Positions 16,494-25,434 of a stretch of DNA of 64,000 nucleotides are shown piece after piece; position 1 is the stretch's first letter, and each line of letters opens with the position of its first letter. Origin of the DNA: Flavobacterium sp. 123 (GTDB lineage: Bacteria > Bacteroidota > Bacteroidia > Flavobacteriales > Flavobacteriaceae); NCBI RefSeq assembly GCF_003634825.1, contig NZ_RBXD01000001.1:1200501-1264500 (forward strand). The letters are read 5' to 3'. A model generated the notes under the pieces. The model was not told where the DNA came from. It was given only the letters and a program-made list of their open reading frames with translations, and did not search any database. A program made the position numbers and the translations under genes.

Positions 16494-16546
16494 AAAATTT
16501 TCTTTGTGAACTTTGCAAAAAAACTTTGCGACTTTACGGTTAGTTT

Positions 16547-18148
16547 CTACAAATTCTCAAAGAAATCATTTCCTTTATCATCTGTGATAATAAAAGCAGG
16601 AAAATCTTTCACAGTAATTTTACGAACCGCTTCCATTCCTAATTCTTCAAAATCAACAACCTCAACTGAAATAATATTTTCTTTTGCTAAAATTGCTGCA
16701 GGACCACCTATAGAACCTAAATAGAAACCACCATAAGTTTTACAAGCATTCATAACTTCTTTCGTACGATTTCCTTTGGCAAGCATAACCATACTTCCTC
16801 CATTTTTTTGGAACTCATCTACATACACATCCATACGACCAGCAGTAGTTGGGCCAAAACTTCCTGAAGCCATTCCTTCTGGTGTTTTAGCTGGACCAGC
16901 ATAGTATACAGGATGATTCTTGAAGTATTCCGGCATTGGCTTACCAGCATCCAATAATTCTTTAATTTTGGCGTGAGCAATATCACGGGCTACTATCAAA
17001 GTTCCGTTTAATTTCAAACGTGTTTTGATTGGGTATTGTGATAATTTTTTAAGAATATCAGCCATTGGTTGGTTCAAATCAATTTCAACGGCTTCTTCTA
17101 AATGTGGTGGAGTTGCAGGTAATAAACGTTTTGGATTTACTTCTAATTGCTCTACAAAAATTCCATCTTTAGTAATTTTACCTTTAATATTTCTATCAGC
17201 TGAACAAGAAACACCTAATCCAACTGGACAAGAGGCAGCGTGACGAGGCAAACGAATTACGCGAACATCATGGGTAAAATATTTTCCTCCAAATTGCGCT
17301 CCAATATGACTTTCTTGACAAATTAATTGTATTCTTTTTTCCCACTCTAAATCACGAAAAGCTTGACCCGCCATGTTTCCTGAAGTAGGTAAATTATCAA
17401 AATATCCAGCAGATGCTTTTTTTACCGCAGCTAAATTTGCTTCGGCTGATGTTCCTCCAATTACAAAAGCCAAATGATATGGTGGACAAGCGGAAGTTCC
17501 TAAATCCATGATTTTAGCACGAACAAAAGCATCCATTGATTTTTCATTCAACAACGATTTTGTTTGTTGGTATAAATAAGTTTTGTTAGCAGAACCTCCA
17601 CCTTTTGCTAAAAACAAAAATTCATATGACGCGCCTTTTTTAGCATAAATATCAATTTGAGCTGGAAGATTAGAACCTGAGTTTTTTTCCTCAAACATAC
17701 TAATCGGAACAATTTGCGAATACCTTAAATTACGTTCTTGATAGGTATTGAAAATCCCTTTTGACAACCATTCTGCATCATCCACTCCAGTATATACATT
17801 CTCCCCTTTTTTGGCCATAACAATTGCTGTTCCTGTATCTTGGCAAGATGGTAATTCCCCTTCAATAGCTACAGCGGCATTTTGCAATAAATTATACGCC
17901 ACAAAACGATCGTTATCCGTTGCTTCTGGATCATCTAAAATCGCTTTTAGTTTTTCTAAATGTGATGTACGCAACATAAAAGAAACATCTTTCATCGCTT
18001 CTTGCGAAAGCAATTCTAATCCTTTTGGATCAACGGTTAAGATTTCTCTATCACCTAGTTTTTCTAATTTTACGTAATCGGATGAAATTTTTCGATATTG
18101 AGTATCGTCTTTTAAAATAGGATAGGGATCCTGATATATAAAGTCCAT
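16547..18148 (-). CDS. fumA: Class I fumarate hydratase
   Basis: A 533-residue iron-sulfur (class I, two-domain-in-one-chain) fumarase that interconverts fumarate and malate in the TCA cycle. Cluster-ligand candidates are in [19 protein letters not shown] and the Cys of [10 protein letters not shown]. The C-terminal part reads [17 protein letters not shown] and [11 protein letters not shown], characteristic of the beta-type domain. Length and motif order are normal. It converges with scoB and has its own well-formed promoter. Confidence 0.95.
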   Translation of the reverse strand: MDFIYQDPYPILKDDTQYRKISSDYVKLEKLGDREILTVDPKGLELLSQEAMKDVSFMLRTSHLEKLKAILDDPEATDNDRFVAYNLLQNAAVAIEGELPSCQDTGTAIVMAKKGENVYTGVDDAEWLSKGIFNTYQERNLRYSQIVPISMFEEKNSGSNLPAQIDIYAKKGASYEFLFLAKGGGSANKTYLYQQTKSLLNEKSMDAFVRAKIMDLGTSACPPYHLAFVIGGTSAEANLAAVKKASAGYFDNLPTSGNMAGQAFRDLEWEKRIQLICQESHIGAQFGGKYFTHDVRVIRLPRHAASCPVGLGVSCSADRNIKGKITKDGIFVEQLEVNPKRLLPATPPHLEEAVEIDLNQPMADILKKLSQYPIKTRLKLNGTLIVARDIAHAKIKELLDAGKPMPEYFKNHPVYYAGPAKTPEGMASGSFGPTTAGRMDVYVDEFQKNGGSMVMLAKGNRTKEVMNACKTYGGFYLGSIGGPAAILAKENIISVEVVDFEELGMEAVRKITVKDFPAFIITDDKGNDFFENL

Positions 18149-18172
18149 ATTTAATAATTAATTTTAGAAATG

Positions 18173-18200
18173 TAAATATAAGAATTGTTCCAGGAATCAA
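18173..18200 (-). promoter_or_regulatory. Promoter of the fumarase gene
   Basis: On the minus strand TTG (18198-18200), a 17-nt spacer and TATATTTA (18173-18180) fit the Bacteroidota consensus. The -7 box ends 24 bp before the ATG. Confidence 0.6.
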
Positions 18201-18285
18201 ATGTGATTTATATCAACTTATGGCTTAAAATTGTTTAGAATTAAACCATAAAATACCATTTAAAATATAATTCCTTTTCTCTGTT

Positions 18286-19725
18286 TTAAAAAAACCAGCT
18301 TGCTACCAAAATAGCTGTAACTACACAAATCACATCAACTACAAGCATCGTTCCTAAAGCGTAACGCGTATTTTTTATATTAACAGAACCAAAGTAAACC
18401 GCTATCACATAAAAAGTGCTTTCGGCACTACATTGAAAAATACTACTTAATCTTCCCGTCAAGGAATCGGCACCAAAAGTATTCATCGAATCAATTAAAA
18501 ATCCTCGTGAGCCTGCAGAACTAAAAGGTCTAAGCAATGCTACTGGTAGAGCATCTGTGATTTCTTTGCTTACTCCCATATTTGAAAATCCAAAAGCTAT
18601 CCATTCACTAATAATTTCAAACAAACCACTGTTTCTGAATAAAGAAATAGCCACTAACATTCCCAAAACATACGGAAAAATAGTAACTCCTGTTTTAATT
18701 CCATTATTGGCACCAACCACAAAAGTTTCATAAACAGTTGTATTTGCTTCTGTAAATTTCTTTTCTTTAACAAAGGAAAGGATCAAAGTAAATGCAATAA
18801 TTCCAACTAGAATTAAAGCGGAAAGATTTGACGTGAAATAATTTTTACCAATTAAATCTAAATGGTTTACATATAGCAATAAACCAACTATAGCTGCTAT
18901 TAATGTCATTAAACCGATGACCAAAGAGGCGCTTTTAAAATTAATTTTTTGTTTAATTCCAACAATTAAAAATGCTGCAATTGTACCGATAAAAGAAGTT
19001 ATGATACACGGCAACATCACATCAGCGGGATTACTGGCATTAGCCGCTGCACGATAACCAATGATAGAAGTTGCAATTAATGTAAGTCCTGAAGCATGTA
19101 GACACATGAACATAATTTGAGCATCACTGGCCTTATCTTTTTCGGGGTTTATTTCTTGTAAACTTTCCATGGCTTTTAAACCAAATGGAGTCGCAGCAGA
19201 ATCCAATCCCAAGAAATTGGCCGCAAAGTTTAATGTCATATAGGAAATGGAAGGGTGATTTTTTGGAATACTTGGAAATACTTTCACGAACACGGGACTC
19301 AAAACTTTTGCTAGTTTTTGTGTAGCTCCAGAAATGATTAAAAGTTCCATCAATCCGCAGAAAAATGCCAAATAAGCAATAAGTGGCAAAATTAAATCTA
19401 CCAATGTATTTTTACACGTAGGCAATAATCCATCTGATTTTTGAACCCCGCTATATATTTTAACTACTTTATTTTTAAACACATAAGTAGTATCGGCATT
19501 AATGGTATCTCGGTTGATAATCATCGTTTGATCTGGCGCTTTCTTGATGCTATCTTTTATAAAAGCAGGAACTTGCTCGATGTATTTTTCAGTTAATAAA
19601 ATAGGATCGTCTTTTTTACCATTTAAAATATAATCGATCGTATAACTATTCCCAGAAAACAAACTGATGACTACAAATACTATTGAAGAAATAAAAATAG
19701 TCAGCCAAAATCTACTCAATACCAT
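18286..19725 (-). CDS. SpmA-SpmB fusion membrane protein (nucleoside-recognition Gate domains)
   Basis: A 479-residue inner-membrane protein joining the two spore-maturation-type Gate-domain proteins. The SpmA-like half contains NFAANFLGLDSAATPFGLKAM. The SpmB-like half contains LFRNSGLFEIISEW and LRPFSSAGSRGFLIDSM. Residues ~30-95, between the first span and the rest, form an exported hydrophilic loop rich in Thr, Asp and Lys, not part of classical SpmA. The family occurs in non-sporulating Bacteroidota and its transport substrate is unknown. It stands alone between fumarase and the exonuclease gene. Confidence 0.85.
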   Translation of the reverse strand: MVLSRFWLTIFISSIVFVVISLFSGNSYTIDYILNGKKDDPILLTEKYIEQVPAFIKDSIKKAPDQTMIINRDTINADTTYVFKNKVVKIYSGVQKSDGLLPTCKNTLVDLILPLIAYLAFFCGLMELLIISGATQKLAKVLSPVFVKVFPSIPKNHPSISYMTLNFAANFLGLDSAATPFGLKAMESLQEINPEKDKASDAQIMFMCLHASGLTLIATSIIGYRAAANASNPADVMLPCIITSFIGTIAAFLIVGIKQKINFKSASLVIGLMTLIAAIVGLLLYVNHLDLIGKNYFTSNLSALILVGIIAFTLILSFVKEKKFTEANTTVYETFVVGANNGIKTGVTIFPYVLGMLVAISLFRNSGLFEIISEWIAFGFSNMGVSKEITDALPVALLRPFSSAGSRGFLIDSMNTFGADSLTGRLSSIFQCSAESTFYVIAVYFGSVNIKNTRYALGTMLVVDVICVVTAILVASWFF

Positions 19726-19886
19726 AATTTATAATTTTTGTAAATGTAATAAATCAATGTTAATTGCAATGTCAATGTCAATACCAATAAAAGAATCTTC
19801 AAGTAGGAAAAATCGCTTCTTCATTTCCAAAAGGCAATTAAACTCAAAATTCTGTCACTGTATTTTCATATTGTGATTGTCTTTAT

Positions 19887-20600
19887 TTACACATGAATAA
19901 TCTCATCCTCAATCAATAAATCTTCTCTACGCAAGCGAAGGAAAATCTGTGCAACCGCAATCGTATCTTTTTCGCAATACGTCACAATACGGTCAATGTC
20001 TTTTTCTACATAAAAAACATGTCCGACTTGACTGCCATCAATATCTCCTTTTGGAGAAGGGATTCCAAGAATTTTACACATCAATTTTAAGGAAGTGAAA
20101 TGCTTGTAATCGCCAAATTTCCATAATTCCAACGTATCCAAATGCGGGATTTCCCATGGCTTTTTGCCAAATAAATTCAGTTTATTCGGAATTGCAATGT
20201 TATTGATAATCATGCGTCGGGCTAGGAATGGAATATCAAATTCCTTTGCATTATGTCCACACAAAACATGTTGGGGCTGATTAAAGTGATTGTTTAGCAA
20301 ATTATTAAAATCATGTAGAATCTTCTTTTCTTCTCCAAAAAAAGAGGTTACTCTAAAATTTCGGATGTCGCCTTTGATGGTAAAATAACCCACCGAAATA
20401 CAAACAATTTTACCAAATTCAGCCCAAATTCCTGCTCTATCGTAAAAATCCTCAGGTGTGTATTCGTCTTTGCGTTGGTATTGGGTTTTGTGATCCCAAA
20501 GATTTTTCATCTCTTCATCCAAAGCGTTATAATCTTCGGCTTCTGGAACAGTTTCTATATCTAGAAACAGAATATTATTGAGGTTTATTTTTTCTATCAT
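19887..20600 (-). CDS. DEDDy-type 3'-5' exonuclease related to the PolB proofreading domain
   Basis: A 237-residue predicted exonuclease. Motif Exo I is FLDIETVPE near residue 13. Exo II is GHNAKEFDIPFL, and Exo III is YCEKDTIAVAQ near the C-terminus, giving the acidic two-metal site. The family (B-family polymerase exonuclease domain, stand-alone) is widespread in Bacteroidota and probably trims DNA or RNA 3' ends, but its substrate is not known. Confidence 0.88.
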   Translation of the reverse strand: MIEKINLNNILFLDIETVPEAEDYNALDEEMKNLWDHKTQYQRKDEYTPEDFYDRAGIWAEFGKIVCISVGYFTIKGDIRNFRVTSFFGEEKKILHDFNNLLNNHFNQPQHVLCGHNAKEFDIPFLARRMIINNIAIPNKLNLFGKKPWEIPHLDTLELWKFGDYKHFTSLKLMCKILGIPSPKGDIDGSQVGHVFYVEKDIDRIVTYCEKDTIAVAQIFLRLRREDLLIEDEIIHV

Positions 20601-20684
20601 GTGTTTTGTGTTTTACTCCAAATGAAACGAATTTACAAAAATTCAAAAGGCAACATCTTCTTTTGAAAGTAATTGTTTACAAAT

Positions 20685-21155
20685 TCAAAACAAACTTTGC
20701 TGCGTACTAGGAGTTTCATGTTCCAATAACCATTTTTTGCGCCATAATCCACCTGCATAACCCGTTAGCGAACCATCTGTACCGATGACTCTGTGACAGG
20801 GAACAACAATCCAAAGCGGATTTTTACCATTGGCAGAAGCTACTGCGCGAATGGCTTTTACATCGCCTAATTTCTTGGACAAATCCATATAACTACACGT
20901 TTTCCCAAAAGGGATTTCGAGTAATCCTTTCCAGACTTTTTGCTGAAATTCAGTACCTTTTGGATTGAGTTTAAAATCGAAACTTGTTCGTTTTCCTTCA
21001 AAATAGTCGTTGAGTTGAGTAACGGCTTCTTGTAAAACAAATGGAATATCCGCCGAAACTACGCCTTCATCTGAAACGGAGATTACTGCAATTCCGTTTT
21101 CGTCACCTGTGATTTGTGTTATTCCTAAAGGGGTTTTAATGTAGGTTGTTTCCAT
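20685..21155 (-). CDS. ogt: Methylated-DNA-protein-cysteine methyltransferase
   Basis: A 156-residue suicide repair enzyme removing alkyl groups from O6-alkylguanine. The acceptor Cys lies in IVVPCHRVIG, with the helix-turn-helix arginine-finger region TEFQQKVWKGLLEIPFGKT upstream and GGLWRKKWLLEHE at the end. The frame is open for 22 more codons upstream, but the ATG at 21155 (METTYIKTPLG) gives the normal family start. It lies downstream of hemB beyond copy C of the structured repeat. Confidence 0.95.
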   Translation of the reverse strand: METTYIKTPLGITQITGDENGIAVISVSDEGVVSADIPFVLQEAVTQLNDYFEGKRTSFDFKLNPKGTEFQQKVWKGLLEIPFGKTCSYMDLSKKLGDVKAIRAVASANGKNPLWIVVPCHRVIGTDGSLTGYAGGLWRKKWLLEHETPSTQQSLF

Positions 21156-21238
21156 TTTATAAAAGTAAAAAAAATTAAGCTCAAAGAAAGTAATGGATAT
21201 AAAAAAACCACTTGCTTCCACAAATGGTTTTATATTTT

Positions 21239-21315
21239 TAGCCCTGATAGTAGCGGCATCCTTTACCTTCTTTCTTTAAGAAGGTAAAGATACAGCGGAT
21301 AGCAGGATAAGCTCC
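21239..21315 (-). repeat. Structured 3' element, copy C (after hemB)
   Basis: On the minus strand the element begins GGAGCT immediately after the hemB stop codon and ends AGGGCTA. The central stem is a perfect 12 bp (21261-21272 CTTTACCTTCTT with 21278-21289 AAGAAGGTAAAG), a sequence unrelated to the stems of copies A and B although the flanks match. The outer helix can be AGC/GCU plus CCTG/CAGG. Confidence 0.75.
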
Positions 21316-22308
21316 TTATTTTTGTAATAGTATTGCAGCTTCTTTGGCAAAATATGTCGAAATCAAACTCGCACCGGCACGTTTGATGCACATTAATTGC
21401 TCCATCATAATCTTGTCATTATCCAACCAACCTCTTTCGGCAGCAGCTTTAATCATAGCATATTCACCCGAAACATGAAAAACGGTTACGGGTACATTTA
21501 CGGCATTTTTGACTTCGCGTACAATATCAAGATAGGCGATTCCAGGTTTTACCATTACCATATCAGCGCCCTCTTCAACATCCCAAAGTACCTCTTTGAT
21601 GGCTTCAATGCGGTTTGCATAATCCATTTGGTAGGTTTTCTTATCTTTTGGAATTTCAGCATTGTCGACTGGTGCACTATCCAAAGCATCACGAAACGGC
21701 CCGTAAAATGCCGAAGCATATTTAGCCGAATAGCTCATGATTCCAACATGATGAAAACCGGCAGCATCTAAGCCTTGACGCAAACGCAATACGCGTCCGT
21801 CCATCATATCTGAAGGCGCTACAAAATCAGCTCCTGCCTGAGCATGAGAAACGGCCATTTTTACCAAAGCATCATTTGTTGCATCGTTTGCAACATCTCC
21901 TTTTTCAATGATTCCGTCATGACCATAAATAGAATATGGGTCTAAAGCCACATCTGGCATTACAATCATTTCAGGACATGCGGTTTTGATGGCGCGAATG
22001 GCGTTTTGCATTAAACCATTTGGATTCCAAGCTTCTTTTCCTGTATTGTCTTTTAAATCTTCACTGACTTTTACATATATATTTACCGCACGAATGCCTA
22101 AATCAAATAATTCTTTGACTTCTTTGACGGTTAAATCAATCGAGCGACGAAATATTCCCGGCATAGAAGGAATTTCCACTTGCAGGTTTTCGCCTTCTGC
22201 AATAAACATAGGAAACATAAAATCCGATGGACTTAAACTGGTTTCACGAACCAAACTTCTTATGGATTCGTTAACGCGTAATCTTCTACCTCTTTGTAAT
22301 GGAAACAT
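21316..22308 (-). CDS. hemB: Delta-aminolevulinic acid dehydratase (porphobilinogen synthase)
   Basis: A 330-residue enzyme condensing two 5-aminolevulinate molecules to porphobilinogen. The Schiff-base Lys regions are MSYSAKYASAFYGPF and MVMVKPG. The segment DVALDPYSIYGHDG has Asp and no Cys where zinc-dependent enzymes have a three-Cys site, so this is a magnesium-type enzyme. It is the last gene of the leftward haem operon, 80 bp after hemF, across an AT-rich spacer. Confidence 0.96.
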   Translation of the reverse strand: MFPLQRGRRLRVNESIRSLVRETSLSPSDFMFPMFIAEGENLQVEIPSMPGIFRRSIDLTVKEVKELFDLGIRAVNIYVKVSEDLKDNTGKEAWNPNGLMQNAIRAIKTACPEMIVMPDVALDPYSIYGHDGIIEKGDVANDATNDALVKMAVSHAQAGADFVAPSDMMDGRVLRLRQGLDAAGFHHVGIMSYSAKYASAFYGPFRDALDSAPVDNAEIPKDKKTYQMDYANRIEAIKEVLWDVEEGADMVMVKPGIAYLDIVREVKNAVNVPVTVFHVSGEYAMIKAAAERGWLDNDKIMMEQLMCIKRAGASLISTYFAKEAAILLQK

Positions 22309-22388
22309 ATATTTTCGTTTAAAGTTTCAGGTTTAAAAGTTTAAAGTTAAACCTATTTAAAATTTAAAATTTAGAATTTAAAATAAAC

Positions 22389-23291
22389 CTAAAGCCAATC
22401 CCTTGGATTCTCTAATACTTTCAATAATTTCTCTTCTTCGCTTCCAGAAACTGGATGATGGTCGTAATGCCATTGCACACGTGGTGGTAATGACATTAAA
22501 ATAGATTCAATTCTACCGTTAGTTTTTAGTCCGAAAAGTGTGCCTTTATCATGAACCAAATTAAACTCCACATAACGACCACGACGGATTTCCTGCCACG
22601 TTCTTTGTTCTGGAGTATAAGGTAAATTTTTTCTTTTTTCGACAATTGGAACATAAGCTTGAAGGAAACTATTTCCAACTTCGGTTACAAAGTTGAACCA
22701 ATTTTCCATTGACATATCTTCATTTGCTTTGCAATAATCAAAAAACAATCCTCCAATTCCTCGTGCTTCGTTGCGGTGTGCATTCCAGAAATACCCATCG
22801 CATTGTTTTTTATATTTTGGATAAAAATCCAAATTGTGTTTGTCACAAGCTGTTTTACAGGTTTGATGAAAATGAACAGCGTCTTCTTCAAACAAATAAT
22901 AAGGTGTCAAATCTTGTCCGCCACCAAACCACTGCTGGATTACATTTCCGTTGTCATCGTACATTTCGAAATAACGCCAATTAGCGTGAACTGTAGGTGT
23001 CATTGGATTTTTTGGATGCAAAACCAAACTCAAGCCACAGGCAAAAAAATCAGCTTCGCCTACATTGAATAATTTTTGCATAGAATCAGGCAATTTTCCG
23101 TGGACTGCCGAAATATTAACTCCGCCTTTTTCAAAAACTTTTCCGTTTTCAATTACTCGCGTTCTTCCGCCTCCTCCTTCTGGTCTTTCCCAAAGGTCTT
23201 CCCTAAATTTGGCTTGACCGTCAGACGCTTCTAATCCTGCACAGATTTGGTCTTGAAGGTTTTGTATGTATTGGTAAAATTTATTTTTCAT
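22389..23291 (-). CDS. hemF: Oxygen-dependent coproporphyrinogen III oxidase
   Basis: A 300-residue HemF that converts coproporphyrinogen III to protoporphyrinogen IX using O2. Signature sequence: WFGGGQDLTPYYLFEEDAVHFH and RNEARGIGGLFFDYC, with RRGRYVEFNLVHDKGT and ESILMSLPP near the end. The start codon overlaps the stop of the upstream unknown gene by one base. Use of HemF together with HemJ implies a largely aerobic pathway; an anaerobic HemN, if any, is elsewhere. Confidence 0.96.
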   Translation of the reverse strand: MKNKFYQYIQNLQDQICAGLEASDGQAKFREDLWERPEGGGGRTRVIENGKVFEKGGVNISAVHGKLPDSMQKLFNVGEADFFACGLSLVLHPKNPMTPTVHANWRYFEMYDDNGNVIQQWFGGGQDLTPYYLFEEDAVHFHQTCKTACDKHNLDFYPKYKKQCDGYFWNAHRNEARGIGGLFFDYCKANEDMSMENWFNFVTEVGNSFLQAYVPIVEKRKNLPYTPEQRTWQEIRRGRYVEFNLVHDKGTLFGLKTNGRIESILMSLPPRVQWHYDHHPVSGSEEEKLLKVLENPRDWL

Positions 23292-23671
23292 TATAAATTT
23301 GCTTTTACAGCAGCTAACTTATTAAATATTTCGAATGAAAAAGTCTTGCTTTCCAACTGAATATAATTGTAAATAGCAATTGCTTTTTCAGAAAAATCAG
23401 ATGGATTCTCTTTAGAACTTTTAACTAAAAAATCTGCAAATTGCTCCAACTGATTCCAATCCAAATGACAACGCATTAAAAGGGTAATTAAATCTTTTTC
23501 AGTAGCGTTGATTAAACTTTCAACACTTAATCCAAAGTCTTTCAACTCATTGTCTATTAAACTTGTATCTTCTAAATTCCAAAACTTAGGAACGAAAGTC
23601 AGTGAATGCAACACCTTTAGAATGTTGTCTATTCGGATGCTTTCCTGATCTCGTAACCCTTTGTTTAGCAT
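23291..23671 (-). CDS. Unknown 126-residue protein embedded in the haem operon
   Basis: I do not recognise this family. The protein is soluble, with no signal peptide, Cys cluster or membrane segment, and looks mostly alpha-helical (for example ATEKDLITLLMRCHLDWNQLEQFADFLV). It lies between hemE (12 bp upstream) and hemF (one-base TAATG overlap), so it must be co-expressed and is probably translationally coupled to hemF. Possible roles are an assembly or regulatory partner of HemE or HemF, but nothing in the sequence shows this. Confidence 0.8.
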   Translation of the reverse strand: MLNKGLRDQESIRIDNILKVLHSLTFVPKFWNLEDTSLIDNELKDFGLSVESLINATEKDLITLLMRCHLDWNQLEQFADFLVKSSKENPSDFSEKAIAIYNYIQLESKTFSFEIFNKLAAVKANL

Positions 23672-23683
23672 TTTTAAATCTAA

Positions 23684-24709
23684 TTATTGATTGTATTCTT
23701 TCACCGCATCAATAAATGCTTTCGCGTGATCCACAGGAATATTTGGTAAAATTCCGTGACCTAAATTTACGATGTATTTGTCTTTTCCGAATTCGTCAAT
23801 CATTTCGTGAACCATTTTCTTAATTACCGGAATCGGAGAAAGCAAACGACTTGGATCAAAATTTCCTTGTAACGTTATGTTTCCACCAGACAAGTATCTT
23901 GCGTTTCTTGGAGAACAAGTCCAATCAACTCCTAAAGCAGAAGCTTTACTTTTTCCCATTTCGCCAAGCGCAAACCAACATCCTTTTCCGAAAACAATTA
24001 CTGGAGCATCATCTGCCAAAGCTTCTACGATTTGGTTGATGTATTTCCAAGAGAATTCTTGATAATCAACTGGAGAAAGCATTCCGCCCCAAGAATCAAA
24101 AATCTGAACGGCATCAACTCCTGCTTTTACTTTTTCTTTCAAATATAAAATAGTAGTATCGGTGATTTTTTGCAATAAAACATGTGCTGCTTCTGGATGT
24201 GTAAAACAAAATCCTTTGGCCAAATCAAAACTTTTAGATCCTTTACCTTCTACTGCATAACAGAAAATTGTCCATGGTGAACCAGCGAAACCAATTAATG
24301 GTACTTCGTCATTCAACATTTCTTTAGTCAATTTCACAGCATCCATTACATAACCCAAAGTTTCCTGAATGTTAGGAACAATCACTTTTTCGACATCCTG
24401 AATGGTACGAATCGGATTAGGTAAAAATGGACCAAAACTTTCTTTCATCAACACCTCAATTCCCATAGCTTGTGGTACTACCAAAATATCCGAGAACAAA
24501 ATTGCCGCATCTGGTGCAATTCTACGAATAGGTTGAACCGTGATTTCAGCAGCTAATTCTGGCGTTTGACAACGAGTGAAAAAATCATATTTATCACGCA
24601 AAGCGATGAATTCAGGTAAGTATCTCCCCGCTTGACGCATCATCCAAACCGGTGGACGTTGAACAGTTTCTCCTTTTAATGCGCGTAAAAATAAATCGTT
24701 TTTTATCAT
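23684..24709 (-). CDS. hemE: Uroporphyrinogen decarboxylase
   Basis: A 341-residue HemE that removes four carboxyl groups from uroporphyrinogen III. The substrate-binding N-terminal motif [16 protein letters not shown] is intact. The second signature is around [19 protein letters not shown], and the C-terminus has [18 protein letters not shown]. It lies in the hemA-C-D-E-orf-F-B operon, 59 bp after hemD. Confidence 0.97.
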   Translation of the reverse strand: MIKNDLFLRALKGETVQRPPVWMMRQAGRYLPEFIALRDKYDFFTRCQTPELAAEITVQPIRRIAPDAAILFSDILVVPQAMGIEVLMKESFGPFLPNPIRTIQDVEKVIVPNIQETLGYVMDAVKLTKEMLNDEVPLIGFAGSPWTIFCYAVEGKGSKSFDLAKGFCFTHPEAAHVLLQKITDTTILYLKEKVKAGVDAVQIFDSWGGMLSPVDYQEFSWKYINQIVEALADDAPVIVFGKGCWFALGEMGKSKASALGVDWTCSPRNARYLSGGNITLQGNFDPSRLLSPIPVIKKMVHEMIDEFGKDKYIVNLGHGILPNIPVDHAKAFIDAVKEYNQ

Positions 24710-24768
24710 AATTTTGAACTATTGGCTATTAGCTGATTTGTTGCCTAAAGCGAAGGCTATATTTGGTT

Positions 24769-25434
24769 TTATTTAAATTCTTCGATTACATCTTCAATCA
24801 CATCTTCAATGCTTGGCTGATTTGCAATTACAATGTTTTTTGTTATTTTTCCTAATGCTTCAGCAGTGGTTTCCCCAATACAAAAACAGGTTTCTTTTTT
24901 AATCTTATTTTCCTTTAGATAACTTTCAACTCCTGATGGGCTAAAAAACAAAATAGCATCTACTGTCTCTTTTATTTTATGAGGAGTTAAAGACGTTTTA
25001 TAAACCTGGATTTCATTGAATTTTATTCCGGCTTCCGCCAAAGCTTTTGGCAATGTATCTTTTCTCAAATTTCCGCTGAAAAACGTATAACTTTCATTCG
25101 CATAAATCAAAGTAATGATTTCAGCTAAATCCGAAGCATATCCAGTATAAGCCACTACATTAAATCCAGCTTCTGACAATAGTATTTTAGTTTTTAAGCC
25201 AACGCAAAAAACATTTTTGGATTTTAATTCCTCCTGTTTTGGGTTTTTTAAAAAACTTCGAACTGCATTCTGACTGGTAAAAATCAGATTATCATTGAGC
25301 TCCGTTAATTCAAAATTTTCGGTTTCGGTTTTGATAAAATCCGCTTCGATTACCTGAAAATGGGCTTTTACTAATTCTTGTTTCTGATTTGCAGAAAGAA
25401 TTTTGGTAGCTAAAATTTGAATTGAATTTCGCAT
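24769..25434 (-). CDS. hemD: Uroporphyrinogen-III synthase
   Basis: A 221-residue HemD, which cyclises hydroxymethylbilane with inversion of ring D. This family is poorly conserved; support comes from the bilobed pattern (LIFTSQNAVRSF in lobe 1, LFFSPSGVESYL and CFCIGETTAEAL in lobe 2) and from position. Its start overlaps the hemC stop by one base. The C-terminus contains a small acidic repeat (IEDVIEDVIEEF), probably harmless. Confidence 0.9.
   Translation of the reverse strand: MRNSIQILATKILSANQKQELVKAHFQVIEADFIKTETENFELTELNDNLIFTSQNAVRSFLKNPKQEELKSKNVFCVGLKTKILLSEAGFNVVAYTGYASDLAEIITLIYANESYTFFSGNLRKDTLPKALAEAGIKFNEIQVYKTSLTPHKIKETVDAILFFSPSGVESYLKENKIKKETCFCIGETTAEALGKITKNIVIANQPSIEDVIEDVIEEFK

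Noticed and set aside
22309..22388. AT-rich spacer between hemF and hemB with words like TTTAAAGTTTAAAG and AAATTTAAAATTTAGAATTT, possible regulatory hairpin
   Set aside because: The pattern is simple-sequence AT repetition without a stable unique stem.
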